From Liolophura sinensis (Eukaryota > Mollusca > Polyplacophora > Chitonida > Chitonidae), in assembly GCF_032854445.1 (NCBI RefSeq), contig NW_027018181.1:1-63368 (forward strand): 63,368 nucleotides of DNA, given 5' to 3'. The translations under genes were made by a program, and so were the position numbers. A model generated the notes under the pieces. That model was not told where the DNA came from. It worked only from the letters and a program-made list of their open reading frames with translations, and did no database searches. Positions 24,110-37,322 of this stretch are shown in pieces; the first letter of the stretch is position 1; the number at the start of each line of letters is the position of its first letter.

Positions 24110-26864
24110 TCTTTGGGCCAAGCCCATTTAACTCACCCAGCAAATGTCTTACTTCTAAGTCGAAGACAAACTCAATGTCTTTATCTACATGTAGAAAAAC
24201 CACACCATTTGTATATAAAAAAAACACAAGGTACTTGATACAGTCCGCTGTAAAAAGGACAATTGAACACTGACCCACATCAATAAGGTGCCAAAATATG
24301 CGCAATTGGGCCAGACATCTCCAGCTGTTGAAAAATTGCATATTTCCTTGGTTTCCATGGAGTAAGAGCCGTTGCTGGGCACGTGATCTTGACATCAATG
24401 ATTATTCATTTGTGGCTACAGCCAAAAGTATTGGTCGGAGAGCAACGCGGTTTGCACCATTCGATTTCTCGTCAAAAAATACGTCGGATTAGCCTCTTAC
24501 CAGCAGCATTGAAACAGTTTTTCCACTTTGGGATTTTTGCCAGGTCTTTTTGCTAATTGAAATCGGCTACATTAACTATGTACAATCGCGACTGGTCATT
24601 ACTATATTCAACTTTTCATTATAAGTTATGTGGCCTCGGTAGCCCAGACGACGTCAAATCTTTGGGCCAAGCCCATTTAACTCACCCAGCAAATGTCTTA
24701 CTTCTAAGTCGAAGACAAACTCAATGTCTTTATCTACATGTAGAAAAACCAAACCATTTGTATATAAAAAAAAACACAAGGTACTTGATACAGTCCGCTG
24801 TAAAAAGTACAATTGAACACTGACCCACATCAATAAGGTGCCAAAAGATGCGCAATTGGGCCAGGCATCTCCAGCTGTTGAAAAATTGCAAATTTCCTTG
24901 GTTTCCATGGAGTAAGAGCCGTTGCTGGGCACGTGATCTTGACATCAATGATTATTCATTTGTGGCTACAGCCACAAGTATTGGTCGGAGAGCAACGCGG
25001 TTTGCACCATTCGATTTCTCGTCAAAAAATACGTCGGATTAGCCTCTTACCAGCAGCATTGGAACAGTTTTTCTACTTTTGGATTTTTGCCTGGTCTTTT
25101 TGCTAACTGATTTCGGCTACATTAACTATGTACAATCGCGACTGGTCATTACTATATTCAACTTTTCATTATAAGTTATGTGCCCTTCGGTAGCCCAGAC
25201 GACGTCAAATCTTTGGGCCAAGCCCATTTAACTCACCCAGCAAATGTCTTACTTCTAAGTCGAAGACAAACTCAATGTCTTTATCTACATGTAGAAAAAC
25301 CACACCATTTGTATATAAAAAAAACACAAGGTACTACAGTCCGCTGTAAAAAGTACAATTGAACACTGACCCACATCAATAAGGTGCCAAAAGATGCGCA
25401 ATTGGGTCAGGCAATCTCCAGCTGTGAAAAATTGCAAATTTCCTTGGTTTCCATGGAGTAAGAGCCCGTTGCTGGGCACGTGATCTTGACATCAATGATT
25501 ATTCATTTGTGGCTACAGCCAAAAGTATTGGTCGGAGAGCAACGTGGTTTGCACCATTCGATTTCTCGTCAAAAAATACGTCGGATTAGCCTCTTACCAG
25601 CAGCATTGGAACAGTTTTTCTACTTTTGGATTTTTGCCTGGTCTTTTTGCTAACTGATTTCGGCTACATTAACTATGTACAATCGCGACTGGTCATTACT
25701 ATATTCAACTTTTTCATTATAAGTTATGTGCCCTTCGGTAGCCCAGACGACGTCAAATCTTTGGGCCAAGCCCATTTAACTCACCCAGCAAATGTCTTAC
25801 TTCTAAGTCGAAGACAAACTCAAATGTCTTTATCTACATGTAGAAAAACCACACCATTTGTATATAAAAAAAACACAAGGTACTTGATACAGTCCGCTGT
25901 AAAAAGTACAATTGAACACTGACCCACATCAATAAGGTGCCAAAAGATGCGCAATTGGGCCAGGCATCTCCAGCTGTTGAAAAATTGCAAATTTCCTTGG
26001 TTTCCATGGAGTAAGAGCCGTTTGCTGGGCACGTGATCTTGACATCAATGATTATTCATTTGTGGCTACAGCCAAAAGTATTGGTCGGAGAGCAACGTGG
26101 TTTGCACCATTCAATTTCTCGTCAAAAAATACGTCGGATTAGCCTCTTACCAGCCCGGCATTGGAACAGTTTTTCCACTTTTGGATTTTTGCCAGGTCTT
26201 TTTTTCTAATTGAAATCGGCTACATTAACTATGTACAATCGCGACTGGTCATTACTATATTCAACTTTTCATTATAAGTTATGTGCCCTTCGGTAGCCCA
26301 GACGACGTCAAATCTTTGGGCCAAGCCCATTTAACTCACCCAGCAAATGTCTTACTTCTAAGTCGAAGACAAACTCAATGTCTTTATCTACATGTAGAAA
26401 AACCAACACCATTTGTATATAAAAAAACACAAGGTACTTGATACAGTCCGCTGTAAAAAGTACAATTGAACACTGACCCACATCAATAAGGTGCCAAAAG
26501 ATCGCGCAATTGGGCCAGGCATCTCCAGCTGTTGAAAAATTGCAAATTTCCTTGGTTTCCATGGAGTAAGAGCAGTTGCTGGGCACGTGATCTTGACCAT
26601 CAATGATTATTCATTTGTGGCTACAGCCAAAAGTATTGGTCGGAGAGCAACGTGGTTTGCACCATTCGATTTCTCGTCAAAAAATACGTCGGAATAGCCT
26701 CTTACCAGCAGAATTGGAACAGTTTTTCCACTTTTGGATTTTTGCCTGGTATTTTTTCTAATTGAAATCGGCTACATTATCTATGTACAATCGCGACTGG
26801 TCATTACTATATTCAACTTTTCATTATAAGTTATGTGCCCTTCGGTAGCCCAGACGACGTCAAA
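24110..26864 (+). repeat. Units M45-M49, partly indel-rich
   Basis: Units start at 24110, 24659, 25210, 25758 and 26313. M45 has several private substitutions (GCATATTTCC, CATTGAAACAG, CACTTTGGGATT). M47 lacks 4 bp near 25335 (GGTACTACAGTCC) and has GGCAATCTCC and AGCCCGTTGC. M48 has CTCAAATGTC, CCGTTTGCTG and CAGCCCGGCATT. M49 has AACCAACACC, AGATCGCGCAATT and GACCATCAATG. The concentration of one-base indels matches the clusters at 0-2.2 and 12.6-14.8 kb. Confidence 0.82.
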
Positions 26865-29800
26865 TCTTTGGGCCAAGCCCATTTAACTCACCCAGCAAAT
26901 GTCTTACTTCTAAGTCGAAGACAAACTCAATGTCTTTATCTACATGTAGAAAAACCACACCATTTGTATATAAAAAAAACACAAGGTACTTGATACAGTC
27001 CGCTGTAAAAAGTACAATTGAACACTGACCCACATCAATAAGGTGCCAAAAGATGCGCAATTGGGTCAGGCATCTCCAGCTGTTGAAAAATTGCAAATTT
27101 CCTTGGTTTCCATGGAGTAAGAGCCGTTGCTGGGCACGTGATCTTGACATCAATGATTATTCATTTGTGGCTACAGCCAAAAGTATTGGTCGGAGAGCAA
27201 CGTGGTTTGCACCATTCAATTTCTCGTCAAAAAATACGTCGGATTAGCCTCTTACCAGCAGCATTGGAACAGTTTTTCCACTTTTGGATTTTTGCCAGGT
27301 CTTTTTTTCTAATTGAAATCGGCTACATTAACTATGTACAATCGCGACTGGTCATTACTATATTCAACTTTTCATTATAAGTTATGTGCCCTTCGGTAGC
27401 CCAGACGACGTCAAATCTTTGGGCCAAGCCCATTTAACTCACCCAGCAAATGTCTTACTTCTAAGTCGAAGACAAACTCAATGTCTTTATCTACATGTAG
27501 AAAAAACCACACCATTTGTATATAAAAAAAACACAAGGTACTTGATACAGTCCGCTGTAAAAAGTACAATTGAACACTGACCCACATCAATTAGGTGCCA
27601 AAAGATGCGCAATTGGGCCAGGCATCTCCAGCTGTTGAAAAATTGCAAATTTCCTTGGTTTCCATGGAGTAAGAGCAGTTGCTGGGCACGTGATCTTGAC
27701 ATCAATGATTATTCACTTGTGGCTACAGCCAAAAGTATTGGTCAGAGAGCAACGCGGTTTGCACCATTCGATTTCTCGTCAAAAAATACGTCGGATTAGG
27801 CTCTTACCAGCAGCATTGGAACAGTTTTTTCTACTTTTGGAATTTTGCCTGGTCTTTTTCCTAACTGATTTCGACTACATTAACTATGTACAATCGCGAC
27901 TGGTCATTACTATATTCAACTTTTCATTATAAGTTATGTGCCCTTCGGTAGCCCAGACGACGTCAAATCTTTGGGCCAAGCCCATTTAACTCACCCAGCA
28001 AATGTCTTACTTCTAAGTCGAAGACAAACTCAATGTCTTTATCTACATGTAGAAAAACCACACCATTTGTATATAAAAAAAACACAAGGTACTTGATACA
28101 CTCCGCTGTAAAAAGTACAATTGAACACTGACCCACATCAATAAGGTGCCAAAAGATGCGCAATTGGGTCAGGCATCTCCAGCTGTTGAAAAATTGCAAA
28201 TTTCCTTGGTTTCCATGGAGTAAGAGCCGTTGCTGGGCACGTGATCTTGACATCAATGATTATTCATTTGTGGCTACAGCCAAAAGTATTGGTCGGAGAG
28301 CAACGTGGTTTGCACCATTCGATTTCTCGTCAAAAAATACGTCGGATTAGCCTCTTACCAGCAGCATTGGAACAGTTTTTCCACTTTTGGATTTTTGCCT
28401 GGTATTTTGTCTAATTGAAATCGGCTACATTAACTATGTACAATCGCGACTGGTCATTACTATATTCAACTTTTCATTATAAGTTATGTGCCCTTCGGTA
28501 GCCCAGACGACGTCAAATCTTTGGGCAAAGCCCATTTAACTCAACCAGCAGTTGTCTTACTTCTAAGTCGAAGACAAACTCAATGTCTTTATCTACATGT
28601 AGAAAAACCACACCATTTGTATATAAAAAAAACACAAGGTACTTGATACAGTCCGCTGTAAAAAGTACAATTGAACACTGACCCACATCAATAAGATGCC
28701 AAAAGATACGCAATTGGGCCAGGCATCTCCAGCTGTTGAAAAATTGCAAATTTCCTTGGTTTCCATGGAGTAAGAGCCGTTGCTGGGCACGTGATCTTGA
28801 CATCAATGATTATTCATTTGTGGCTACAGCCAAAAGTATTGGTCGGAGAGCAACGCGGTTTGCACCATTCGATTTCTCGTCAAAAAATACGTCGGATTAG
28901 CCTCTTACCAGCAGCATTGGAACATTTTTTCCACTTTGGGATTTTTGCCTGGTACTTTTTCTAATTGAAATCGGCTACATTAACTATGTACAATCGCGAC
29001 TGGTCATTACTATATTCAACTTTTCATTATAAGTTATGTGCCCTTCGGTAGCCCAGACGACGTCAAATCTTTGGGCCAAGCCCATTTAACTCACCCAGCA
29101 AATGTCTTACTTCTAAGTCGAAGACAAACTCAATGTCTTTATCTACATGTAGAAAAACCACACCATTTGTATATAAAAAAAACACAAGGTACTTGATACA
29201 GTCCGCTGTAAAAAGTACAATTGAACACTGACCCACATCAATAAGGTGCCAAAAGATGCGCAATTGGGCCAGGCATCTCCAGCTGTTGAAAAATTGCAAA
29301 TTTCCTTGGTTTCCATGGAGTAAGAGCCGTTGCTGGGCACGTGATCTTGACATCAATTATTATTCATTTGTGGCTACAGCCAAAAGTATTGGTCGGAGAG
29401 CAACGCGGTTTGCACCATTCGATTTCTCGTCAAAAAATACGTCGGATTAGCCTCTTACCAGCAGCATTGGAACAGTTTTTCTACTTTTGGATTTTTGCCT
29501 GGTCTTTTTGCTAACTGAATTCGGCTACATTAACTATGTACAATCGCGACTGGTCATTACTATATTCAACTTTTCATTATAAGTTATGTGGCCTTCGGTA
29601 GCCCAGACGACGTCAAATCTTTGGGCCAAGCCCATTTAACTCACCCAGCAAATGTCTTACTTCTAAGTCGAAGACAAACTCAATGTCTTTATCTACATGT
29701 AGAAAAACCACACCATTTGTATATAAAAAAAACACAAGGTACTTGATACAGTCCGCTGTAAAAAGTACAATTGAACACTGACCCACATCAATAAGGTGCC

Positions 29801-31268
29801 AAAAGATGCGCAATTGGGCCAGGCATCTCCAGCTGTTGAAAAATTGCAAATTTCCTTGGTTTCCATGGAGTAAGAGCCGTTGCTGGGCACGTGATCTTGA
29901 CATCAATGATTATTCATTTGTGGCTACAGCCAAAAGTATTGGTCGGAGAGCAACGCGGTTTGCACCATTCGATTTCTCGTCAAAAAATACGTCGGATTAG
30001 CCTTTTACTAGCAGGATTGGAACAGTTTTTCCACTTTTGGATTTTTGCCTGGTCTTTTTGCGAATTGAAATCGGCTACATTAACTATGTACAATCGCGAC
30101 TGGTCATTACTATATTCAACTTTTCATTATAAGTTATGTGCCCTTCGGTAGCCCAGACGACGTCAAATCTTTGGGCCAAGCCCATTTAACTCACCCAGCA
30201 GTTGTCTTACTTCTAAGTCGAAGACAAACTCAATGTCTTTATCTACATGTAGAAAAACCACACCATTTGTATATAAAAAAAACACAAGGTACTTGATACA
30301 GTCCGCTGTAAAAAGTACAATTGAACACTGACCCACATCAATAAGGTGCCAAAAGATGCGCAATTGGGCCAGGCATCTCCAGCTGTTGAAAAATTGCAAA
30401 TTTCCTTGGTTTCCATGGAGTAAGAGCCGTTGCTGGGCACGTGATCTTGACATCAATGATTATTCATTTGTGGCTACAGCCAAAAGTATTGGTCGGAGAG
30501 CAACGTGGTTTGCACCATTCAATTTCTCGTCAAAAAATACGTCGGATTAGCCTCTTACCAGCAGCATTGGAACAGTTTTTCCACTTTTGGATTTTTGCCA
30601 GGTCTTTTTTTCTAATTGAAATCGGCTACATTAACTATGTACAATCGCGACTGGTCATTACTATATTCAACTTTTCATTATAAGTTATGTGCCCTTCGGT
30701 AGCCCAGACGACGTCAAATCTTTGGGCCAAGCCCATTTAACTCACCCAGCAAATGTCTTACTTCTAAGTCGAAGACAAACTCAATGTCTTTATCTACATG
30801 TAGAAAAACCACACCATTTGTATATAAAAAAAACACAAGGTACTTGATACAGTCCGCTGTAAAAAGTACAATTGAACACTGACCCACATCAATTAGGTGC
30901 CAAAAGATGCGCAATTGGGCCAGGCATCTCCAGCTGTTGAAAAATTGCAAATTTCCTTGGTTTCCATGGAGTAAGAGCAGTTGCTGGGCACGTGATCTTG
31001 ACATCAATGATTATTCACTTGTGGCTACAGCCAAAAGTATTGGTCAGAGAGCAACGCGGTTTGCACCATTCGATTTCTCGTCAAAAAATACGTCGGATTA
31101 GGCTCTTACCAGCAGCATTGGAACAGTTTTTCTACTTTTGGAATTTTGCCTGGTCTTTTTCCTAACTGATTTCGACTACATTAACTATGTACAATCGCGA
31201 CTGGTCATTACTATATTCAACTTTTCATTATAAGTTATGTGCCCTTCGGTAGCCCAGACGACGTCAAA
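26865..31268 (+). repeat. Units M50-M57 with a small ~1-kb duplication
   Basis: Units start at 26865, 27416, 27968, 28518, 29068, 29618, 30168 and 30719. M51 (27416) and M57 (30719) share three rare changes, AATTAGGTGCC, ATTCACTTG and GATTAGGCTC, found nowhere else. The units before them (26865 and 30168) share CGTGG, CATTCAATTT and tail T2. The copies differ by two homopolymer bases in M51 and by GGGTCAGG and CAGTTGTC markers further left, so the shared tract covers roughly the last two thirds of the first unit and all of the second, offset by about 3.3 kb. Confidence 0.8.
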
Positions 31269-32369
31269 TCTTTGGGCCAAGCCCATTTAACTCACCCAGC
31301 AAATGTCTTACTTCTAAGTCGAAGACAAACTCAATGTCTTTATCTACATGTAGAAAAACCACACCATTTGTATATAAAAAAAACACAAGGTACTTGATAC
31401 AGTCCGCTGTAAAAAGTACAATTGAACACTGACCCACATCAATAAGGTGCCAAAAGATGCGCAATTGGGCCAGGCATCTCCAGCTGTTGAAAAATTGCAA
31501 ATTTCCTTGGTTTCCATGGAGTAAGAGCCGTTGCTGGGCACGTGATCTTGACATGAATTATTATTCATTTGTGGCTACAGCCAAAAGTATTGGTCGGAGA
31601 GCAACGTGGTTTGCACCATTCGATTTCTCGTCAAAAAATACGTCGGAATAGCCTCTTACCAGCAGAATTGGAACAGTTTTTCCACTTTTGGATTTTTGCC
31701 TGGTATTTTTTCTAATTGAAATCGGCTACATTAACTATGTACAATCGCGACTGGTCATTACTATATTCAACTTTTCATTATAAGTTATGTGGCCTTCGGT
31801 AGCCCAGACGACGTCAAATCTTTGGGCCAAGCCCATTTAACTCACCCAGCAAATGTCTTACTTCTAAGTCGAAGACAAACTCAATGTCTTTATCTACATG
31901 TAGAAAAACCACACCATTTGTATATAAAAAAAACACAAGGTACTTGATACAGTCCGCTGTAAAAAGTACAATTGAACACTGACCCACATCAATAAGGTGC
32001 CAAAAGATGCGCAAATGGGCCAGGCATCTCCAGCTGTTGAAAAATTGCAAATTTCCTTTGTTTCCATGGAGTAAGAGCCGTTGCTGGGCACGTGATCTTG
32101 ACATCAATGATTATTCATTTGTGGCTACAGCCAAAAGTATTGGTCGGAGAGCAACGTGGTTTGCACCATTCAATTTCTCGTCAAAAAATACGTCGGATTA
32201 GCCTCTTACCAGCAGCATTGGAACAGTTTTTCCACTTTTGGATTTTTGCCAGGTCTTTTTTTCTAATTGAAATCGGCTACATTAACTATGTACAATCGCG
32301 ACTGGTCATTACTATATTCAACTTTTCATTATAAGTTATGTGCCCTTCGGTAGCCCAGACGACGTCAAA

Positions 32370-34569
32370 TCTTTGGGCCAAGCCCATTTAACTCACCCAG
32401 CAAATGTCTTACTTCTAAGTCGAAGACAAACTCAATGTCTTTATCTACATGTAGAAAAACCACACCATTTGTATATAAAAAAAACACAAGGTACTTGATA
32501 CAGTCCGCTGTAAAAAGTACAATTGAACACTGACCCACATCAATAAGGTGCCAAAAGATGCGCAATTGGGCCAGGCATCTCCAGCTGTTGAAAAATTGCA
32601 AATTTCCTTGGTTTCCATGGAGTAAGAGCAGTTGCTGGGCACGTGATCTTGACATCAATGATTATTCATTTGTGGCTACAGCCAAAAGTATTGGTCAGAG
32701 AGCAACGCGGTTTGCACCATTCGATTTCTCGTCAAAAAATACGTCGGATTAGCCTCTTACCAGCAGCATTGGAACAGTTTTTCTACTTTTGGAATTTTGC
32801 CTGGTCTTTTTCCTAACTGATTTCGACTACATAAACTATGTACAATCGCGACTGGTCATTACTATATTCAACTTTTCATTATAAGTTATGTGCCCTTCGG
32901 TAGCCCAGACGACGTCAAATCTTTGGGCCAAGCCCATTTAACTCACCCAGCAAATGTCTTACTTCTAAGTCGAAGACAAACTCAATGTCTTTATCTACAT
33001 GTAGAAAAACCACACCATTTGTATATAAAAAAAACACAAGGTACTTGATACAGTCCGCTGTAAAAAGTACAATTGAACACTGACCCACATCAATAAGGTG
33101 CCAAAAGATGCGCAATTGGGCCAGGCATCTCCAGCTGTTGAAAAATTGCAAATTTCCTTGGTTTCCATGGAGTAAGAGCAGTTGCTGGGCACGTGATCTT
33201 GACATCAATGATTATTCATTTGTGGCTACAGCCAAAAGTATTGGTCAGAGAGCAACGCGGTTTGCACCATTCGATTTCTCGTCAAAAAATACGTCGGATT
33301 AGCCTCTTACCAGCAGCATTGGAACAGTTTTTCTACTTTTGGAATTTTGCCTGGTCTTTTTCCTAACTGATTTCGACTACATAAACTATGTACAATCGCG
33401 ACTGGTCATTACTATATTCAACTTTTCATTATAAGTTATGTGCCCTTCGGTAGCCCAGACGACGTCAAATCTTTGGGCCAAGCCCATTTAACTCACCCAG
33501 CAAATGTCTTACTTCTAAGTCGAAGACAAACTCAATGTCTTTATCTACATGTAGAAAAACCACACCATTTGTATATAAAAAAAACACAAGGTACTTGATA
33601 CAGTCCGCTGTAAAAAGTACAATTGAACACTGACCCACATCAATAAGGTGCCAAAAGATGCGCAATTGGGCCAGGCATCTCCAGCTGTTGAAAAATTGCA
33701 AATTTCCTTGGTTTCCATGGAGTAAGAGCAGTTGCTGGGCACGTGATCTTGACATCAATGATTATTCATTTGTGGCTACAGCCAAAAGTATTGGTCAGAG
33801 AGCAACGCGGTTTGCACCATTCGATTTCTCGTCAAAAAATACGTCGGATTAGCCTCTTACCAGCAGCATTGGAACAGTTTTTCTACTTTTGGAATTTTGC
33901 CTGGTCTTTTTCCTAACTGATTTCGACTACATAAACTATGTACAATCGCGACTGGTCATTACTATATTCAACTTTTCATTATAAGTTATGTGCCCTTCGG
34001 TAGCCCAGACGACGTCAAATCTTTGGGCTAAGCCCATTTAACTCACCCAGCAAATGTCTTACTTCTAAGTCGAAGACAAACTCAATGTCTTTATCTACAT
34101 GTAGAAAAACCACACCATTTGTATATAAAAAAAACACAAGGTACTTGATACAGTCCGCTGTAAAAAGTACAATTGAACACTGACCCACATCAATAAGGTG
34201 CCAAAAGATGCGCAATTGGGCCAGGCATCTCCAGCTGTTGAAAAATTGCAAATTTCCTTGGTTTCCATGGAGTAAGAGCAGTTGCTGGGCACGTGATCTT
34301 GACATCAATGATTATTCATTTGTGGCTACAGCCAAAAGTATTGGTCAGAGAGCAACGCGGTTTGCACCATTCGATTTCTCGTCAAAAAATACGTCGGATT
34401 AGCCTCTTACCAGCAGCATTGGAACAGTTTTTCTACTTTTGGAATTTTGCCAGGTCTTTTTCCTAACTGATTTCGACTACATAAACTATGTACAATCGCG
34501 ACTGGTCATTACTATATTCAACTTTTCATTATAAGTTATGTGCCCTTCGGTAGCCCAGACGACGTCAAA
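32370..34569 (+). repeat. Run of four T4-type units (copy B)
   Basis: Units at 32370, 32920, 33470 and 34020 carry GAGCAGTTGCT, GGTCAGAG, GGAATTTTGCC and CGACTACATAAAC. The first three appear identical by eye. The fourth has GCCAGG and the private GGGCTAAGCC. The very high identity suggests recent single-unit gain by unequal exchange. Confidence 0.88.
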
Positions 34570-37322
34570 TCTTTGGGCCAAGCCCATTTAACTCACCCAG
34601 CAAATGTCTTACTTCTAAGTCGAAGACAAACTCAATGTCTTTATCTACATGTAGAAAAACCACACCATTTGTATATAAAAAAAACACAAGGTACTTGATA
34701 CAGTCCGCTGTAAAAAGTACAATTGAACACTGACCCACATCAATAAGGTGCCAAAAGATGCGCAATTGGGCCAGGCATCTCCAGCTGTTGAAAAATTGCA
34801 AATTTCCTTGGTTTCCATGGAGTAAGAGCAGTTGCTGGGCACGTGATCTTGACATCAATTATTATTCATTTGTGGCTACAGCCAAAAGTATTGGTCGGAG
34901 AGCAACGTGGTTTGCACCATTCGATTTCTCGTCAAAAAATACGTCGGAATAGCCTCTTACCACCAGAATTGGAACAGTTTTTCCACTTTTGGATTTTTGC
35001 CTGGTATTTTTTCTAATTGAAATCGGCTACATTAACTATGTACAATCGCGACTGGTCATTACTATATTCAACTTTTCATTATAAGTTATGTGCCCTTCGG
35101 TAGCCCAGACGACGTCAAATCTTTGGGCCAAGCCCATTTAACTCACCCAGCAAATGTCTTACTTCTAAGTCGAAGACAAACTCAATGTCTTTATCTACAT
35201 GTAGAAAAACCACACCATTTGTATATAAAAAAAACACAAGGTACTTGATACAGTCCGCTGTAAAAAGTACAATTGAACACTGACCCACATCAATAAGGTG
35301 CCAAAAGATGCGCAATTGGGCCAGGCATCTCCAGCTGTTGAAAAATTGCAAATTTCCTTGGTTTCCATGGAGTAAGAGCAGTTGCTGGGCACGTGATCTT
35401 GACATCAATGATTATTCATTTGTGGCTACAGCCAAAAGTATTGGTCGGAGAGCAACGTGGTTTGCACCATTCGATTTCTCGTCAAAAAATACGTCGGAAT
35501 AGCCTCTTACCACCAGAATTGGAACAGTTTTTCCACTTTTGGATTTTTGCCTGGTATTTTTTCTAATTGAAATCGGCTACATTAACTATGTACAATCGCG
35601 ACTGGTCATTACTATATTCAACTTTTCATTATAAGTTATGTGCCCTTCGGTAGCCCAGACGACGTCAAATCTTTGGGCCAAGCCCATTTAACTCACCCAG
35701 GAAATGTCTTACTTCTAAGTCGAAGACAAACTCAATGTCTTTATCTACATGTAGAAAAACCACACCATTTGTATATAAAAAAAACACAAGGTACTTGATA
35801 CAGTCCGCTGTAAAAAGTACAATTGAACACTGACCCACATCAATAAGGTGCCAAAAGATGCGCAATTGGGCCAGGCATCTCCAGCTGTTGAAAAATTGCA
35901 AATTTCCTTGGTTTCCATGGAGTAAGAGCCGTTGCTGGGCACGTGATCTTGACATCAATGATTATTCATTTGTGGCTACAGCCAAAAGTATTGGTCGGAG
36001 AGCAACGTGGTTTGCACCATTCGATTTCTCGTCGAAAAATACGTCGGATTAGCCTCTTACCAGCAGCATTGGAACAGTTTTTCCACTTTTGGATTTTTGC
36101 CAGGTCTTTTTTTCTAATTGAAATCGGCTACATTAACTATGTACAATCGCGACTGGTCATTACTATATTCAACTTTTCATTATAAGTTATGTGCCCTTCG
36201 GTAGCCCAGACGACGTCAAATCTTTGGGCCAAGCCCATTTAACTCACCCAGCAAATGTCTTACTTCTAAGTCGAAGACAAACTCAATGTCTTTATCTACA
36301 TGTAGAAAAACCACACCATTTGTATATAAAAAAAACACAAGGTACTTGATACAGTCCGCTGTAAAAAGTACAATTGAACACTGACCCACATCAATAAGGT
36401 GCCAAAATATGCGCAATTGGGCCAGACATTTCCAGCTGTTGAAAAATTGCAAATTTCCTTGGTTTCCATGGAGTAAGAGCCGTTGCTGGGCACGTGATCT
36501 TGACATCAATGATTATTCATTTGTGGCTACAGCCAAAAGTATTGGTCGGAGAGCAACGCGGTTTGCACCATTCGATTTCTCGTCAAAAAATACGTCGGAT
36601 TAGCCTCTTACCAGCAGCATTGGAACAGTTTTTCCACTTTTGGATTTTTGCCAGGTCTTTTTGCTAATTGAAATCGGCTACATTAACTATGTACAATCGC
36701 GACTGGTCATTACTATATTCAACTTTTCATTATAAGTTATGTGGCCTTCGGTAGCCCAGACGACGTCAAATCTTTGGGCCAAGCCCATTTAACTCACCCA
36801 GCAAATGTCTTACTTCTAAGTCGAAGACAAACTCAATGTCTTTATCTACATGTAGAAAAACCACACCATTTTGTATATAAAAAAAAACACAAGGTACTTG
36901 ATACAGTCCGCTGTAAAAAGTACAATTGAACACTGACCCACATCAATAAGGTGCCAAAAGATGCGCAATTGGGCCAGGCATCTCCAGCTGTTGAAAAATT
37001 GCAAATTTCCTTGGTTTCCATGGAGTAAGAGCCGTTGATGGGCACGTGATCTTGACATCAATGATTATTCATTTGTGGCTACAGCCAAAAGTATTGGTTG
37101 GAGAGCAACGCGGTTTGCACCATTCGATTTCTCGTCAAAAAATACGTCGGATTAGCCTCTTACCAGCAGCATTGGAACAGTTTTTCTACTTTTGGAATTT
37201 TGCCAGGTCTTTTTCCTAACTGATTTCGACTACATAAACTATGTACAATCGCGACTGGTCATTACTATATTCAACTTTTCATTATAAGTTATGTGCCCTT
37301 CGGTAGCCCAGACGACGTCAAA
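34570..37322 (+). repeat. Five-unit block, first copy (M64-M68)
   Basis: Units start at 34570, 35120, 35670, 36221 and 36771. The markers in order are CAATTATTATT with CCACCAG; GATTATT with CCACCAG; CAGGAAATG with CGTCGAAAA; ATATGCG with GACATTTCC; and GTTGATGGG with GGTTGGAG. The same order follows at 37323-40074. The last unit differs from its partner in its 3' third (see the chimeric unit). Confidence 0.9.
36771..37322 (+). repeat. Chimeric unit M68, unequal-crossover junction
   Basis: The 5' part matches the unit at 39525 (GTTGATGGG and GGTTGGAG, the latter changed base at 37099). The 3' part matches the unit at 34020: GGAATTTTGCCAGG, T4 tail, CGACTACATAAAC. The switch lies between 37100 and 37196. 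The next unit (37323) equals the one that follows 34020, so M68 is exactly the recombinant expected from an out-of-register exchange that duplicated five monomers. It also has two extra homopolymer bases (CCATTTTGTATAT and a 9-A tract) that may be consensus errors. Confidence 0.88.
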
